A stretch of 25,890 bases of DNA from Chara braunii (taxonomy: Eukaryota > Streptophyta > Charophyceae > Charales > Characeae). Position 1 is the first letter of the stretch; each line of letters begins with the position of its first letter. The position numbers and the translations under genes were made by a program. The notes beneath the pieces are model-generated. The model saw nothing but the letters and a program-made list of their open reading frames with translations, was not told the origin of the DNA and did not search any database. The stretch spans positions 1,760,089 to 1,785,978 of the forward strand of contig BFEA01000223.1 in assembly GCA_003427395.1 (NCBI GenBank), written 5' to 3'. This document shows, piece by piece, positions 24,691 through 25,890 of the stretch.

Positions 24691-24904
24691 CCGGTTGGAC
24701 TGGACCTCTGGGGTACCCGACTTAACCCTCCTGAATCTGGCCGACCTGGCCTCTTTTGACTAGCAACCCGAATTCGGGGTCTGCAGCATGAAATGCCTTT
24801 CCGTGATATCAGGCAACCTGTTTTTTTTTTTAAATGACTAGAACAAGGCTCAGGTCCTAATATCTCTCCCTGAACACAATGTGCGCTCTCGATATGACTC
24901 TACC

Positions 24905-25005
24905 AAACTGGAATCGTAGCTTGTATACATTCACGATTAGTGTGCTATGACTGTACAAACTGCAATTGTATCCTGTACTATTCACAGTTAGTGTGCATTA
25001 TGTTC
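24905..25005. repeat. ~55 bp imperfect duplication
   Basis: CAAACTGGAATCGTAGCTTG..CACGATTAGTGTGC (near 24904) and CAAACTGCAATTGTATCCTG..CACAGTTAGTGTGC (near 24957). Confidence 0.8.
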
Positions 25006-25199
25006 GGGGGGAAGTCGATGGGGGGTCATGTACTTTTGCGGTCCTATATGATCATGATGAGGGCGCGTTGCATGCGGAGGAAGACGGTAGTGAATCTGTG
25101 ATATGCTTCGGGCACACCAGTGTGGGTTTCGTCAAACCCTCGTTAGCTTTTCAAATTCTCGAAGTCCTGCAACTTCTCTATGTTGTAATCATGGTAACC

Positions 25200-25340
25200 G
25201 CGGACCCGGACACCGGACACTTCCGGAGCATATTCCGGACCAGTGTCTGGACCGATCCGGACTGTCCGGTAATCCGGACACTACCGGACACAGGACAGTC
25301 CGGACCGGTGCCAGGGGGTCAGAAAATGTCCGGACCCCAA
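25200..25340. repeat. TCCGGA/CCGGAC palindrome-rich cluster
   Basis: More than ten CCGG cores in about 140 bp, in forms such as CCCGGACACCGGACAC, ATCCGGACTGTCCGG and AGTCCGGACCGG, many as inverted pairs. It is followed by two A-runs. Many CpG sites are intact. Confidence 0.9.
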
Positions 25341-25364
25341 AAAAAAAAAAGAAAAAAAAAAAAA
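25339..25364. repeat. Interrupted poly(A)
   Basis: Two A-runs of 11-14 separated by a G, just after the CCGG cluster. Confidence 0.9.
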
Positions 25365-25593
25365 GACACAGGGGGGGTGTACAGCGCTTCTTGTTTCCCT
25401 TCTCAGCTTTGCCACGAATTCCCACTTCCGTGAAGTGCTTCTTCACGGACTCGCTGTGGTTTTTCGTCATCCTGTTCACAGACAAACACAAAAAAAAAAA
25501 AAAAACAGCAGTTGTTAAAGCCAGTCCACCCCCTACCCCTCAACGCTCTCCCTCCTCCACTCTCTATCCCCATCCTCCCATCTGTCCACAGAA

Positions 25594-25647
25594 ATCAATT
25601 AATCACACCATCAATCAATCAATCAATTAATCAAGCAAGCAAGCAAG

Positions 25648-25680
<33 letters not shown>

Positions 25681-25722
25681 CATCAACCAATGAAGTTGAA
25701 TGAACCAATCAATCAATCAATT

Positions 25723-25762
<40 letters not shown>
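25594..25762. repeat. (ATCA)n tetranucleotide microsatellite
   Basis: Long run of AATC/ATCA units with interruptions (AAGC units near 25635, GAAGTTGAATGAACC near 25690). Confidence 0.97.
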
Positions 25763-25890
25763 TCCCGGAACCTCCTATCCCCCCATCTTTCCCTCTCCCG
25801 CCCCGTTTCCCGAACCTCCCACCCCCCCCGTTATCTCCCTGAACCTCGTTCCTCCTACTGCACACCTTCCCCCTCCCTCCCCGAACCTCC
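25763..25890. repeat. C-rich repeat of TCCC-GAACCTCC
   Basis: CCCGGAACCTCC, CCCGAACCTCCC, CCCTGAACCTCG and CCCGAACCTCC occur about every 35-45 bp in pyrimidine-rich DNA reaching the window end. Confidence 0.8.

Noticed and set aside
24966-25433. 155-codon open frame (HVRGEVDGGSCTFAVLYDHD..., later Lys-rich)
   Set aside because: It looks protein-like for about 70 residues (HAEEDGSESVICFGHTSVGF), but does not match the missing HDAC C-terminus or any family I know, and it continues into the CCGG cluster and poly(A).

Overview
The window looks like intron-rich nuclear DNA from the plant lineage. One clear protein-coding gene runs on the + strand: a class II (RPD3/HDA1-type) histone deacetylase most like plant HDA5/HDA18. 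Five consecutive, phase-compatible exons lie at 8175-8379, 9726-9872, 14603-14715, 21516-21727 and 22432-22496, separated by introns of 1.3, 4.7, 6.8 and 0.7 kb. The N-terminal exon(s) and the C-terminal exons, including the catalytic-Tyr (GGY) region, were not found here and are probably outside the window. The plant-type telomere heptamer (CCCTAAA), the HDA5-like exon sequences, the kilobase-scale introns and the abundance of (GT)n and other microsatellites suggest a streptophyte with a large repeat-rich genome. A charophyte alga such as Chara would fit, but this is inference only.

Layout. 1-8174: upstream DNA (5' flank or an earlier intron) holding microsatellites, a tRNA-derived SINE-like element, a ~290 bp fold-back element, several short tandem duplications, a U6 snRNA pseudogene and a decayed reading frame that may come from a non-LTR retrotransposon. 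8175-22496: the HDAC gene. Its introns contain a 33-40 bp minisatellite, large (GT)n tracts, an interstitial telomere-type tract, retroposed U6 and U2 snRNA copies (13.8-14.3 kb), a tandem array with three more U6-like segments (15.4-16.2 kb), a possible two-exon coding fragment of unknown function (16.6-17.0 kb), a fragment of mitochondrial atp9 (19.5 kb) and a U2-derived inverted repeat with ~250 bp arms of very high similarity (20.1-20.7 kb). 22497-25890: downstream intron or flank with a (CCCTA)n array, a 27-A run, a 20 bp minisatellite, a TCCGGA/CCGGAC cluster and an (ATCA)n array.

The most unusual theme is the density of spliceosomal snRNA-derived sequence: five U6-like and two U2-like segments, plus a partial inverted U2 copy, within about 17 kb. 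At least one U6 copy has a perfect 12 bp target-site duplication and an A-rich tail, so it was retroposed. Several of these sequences lie in segments bounded by TTAA plus an ACCAYNR-type inverted repeat, which may be non-autonomous DNA transposons. None of the snRNA copies looks like an intact expressed snRNA gene.
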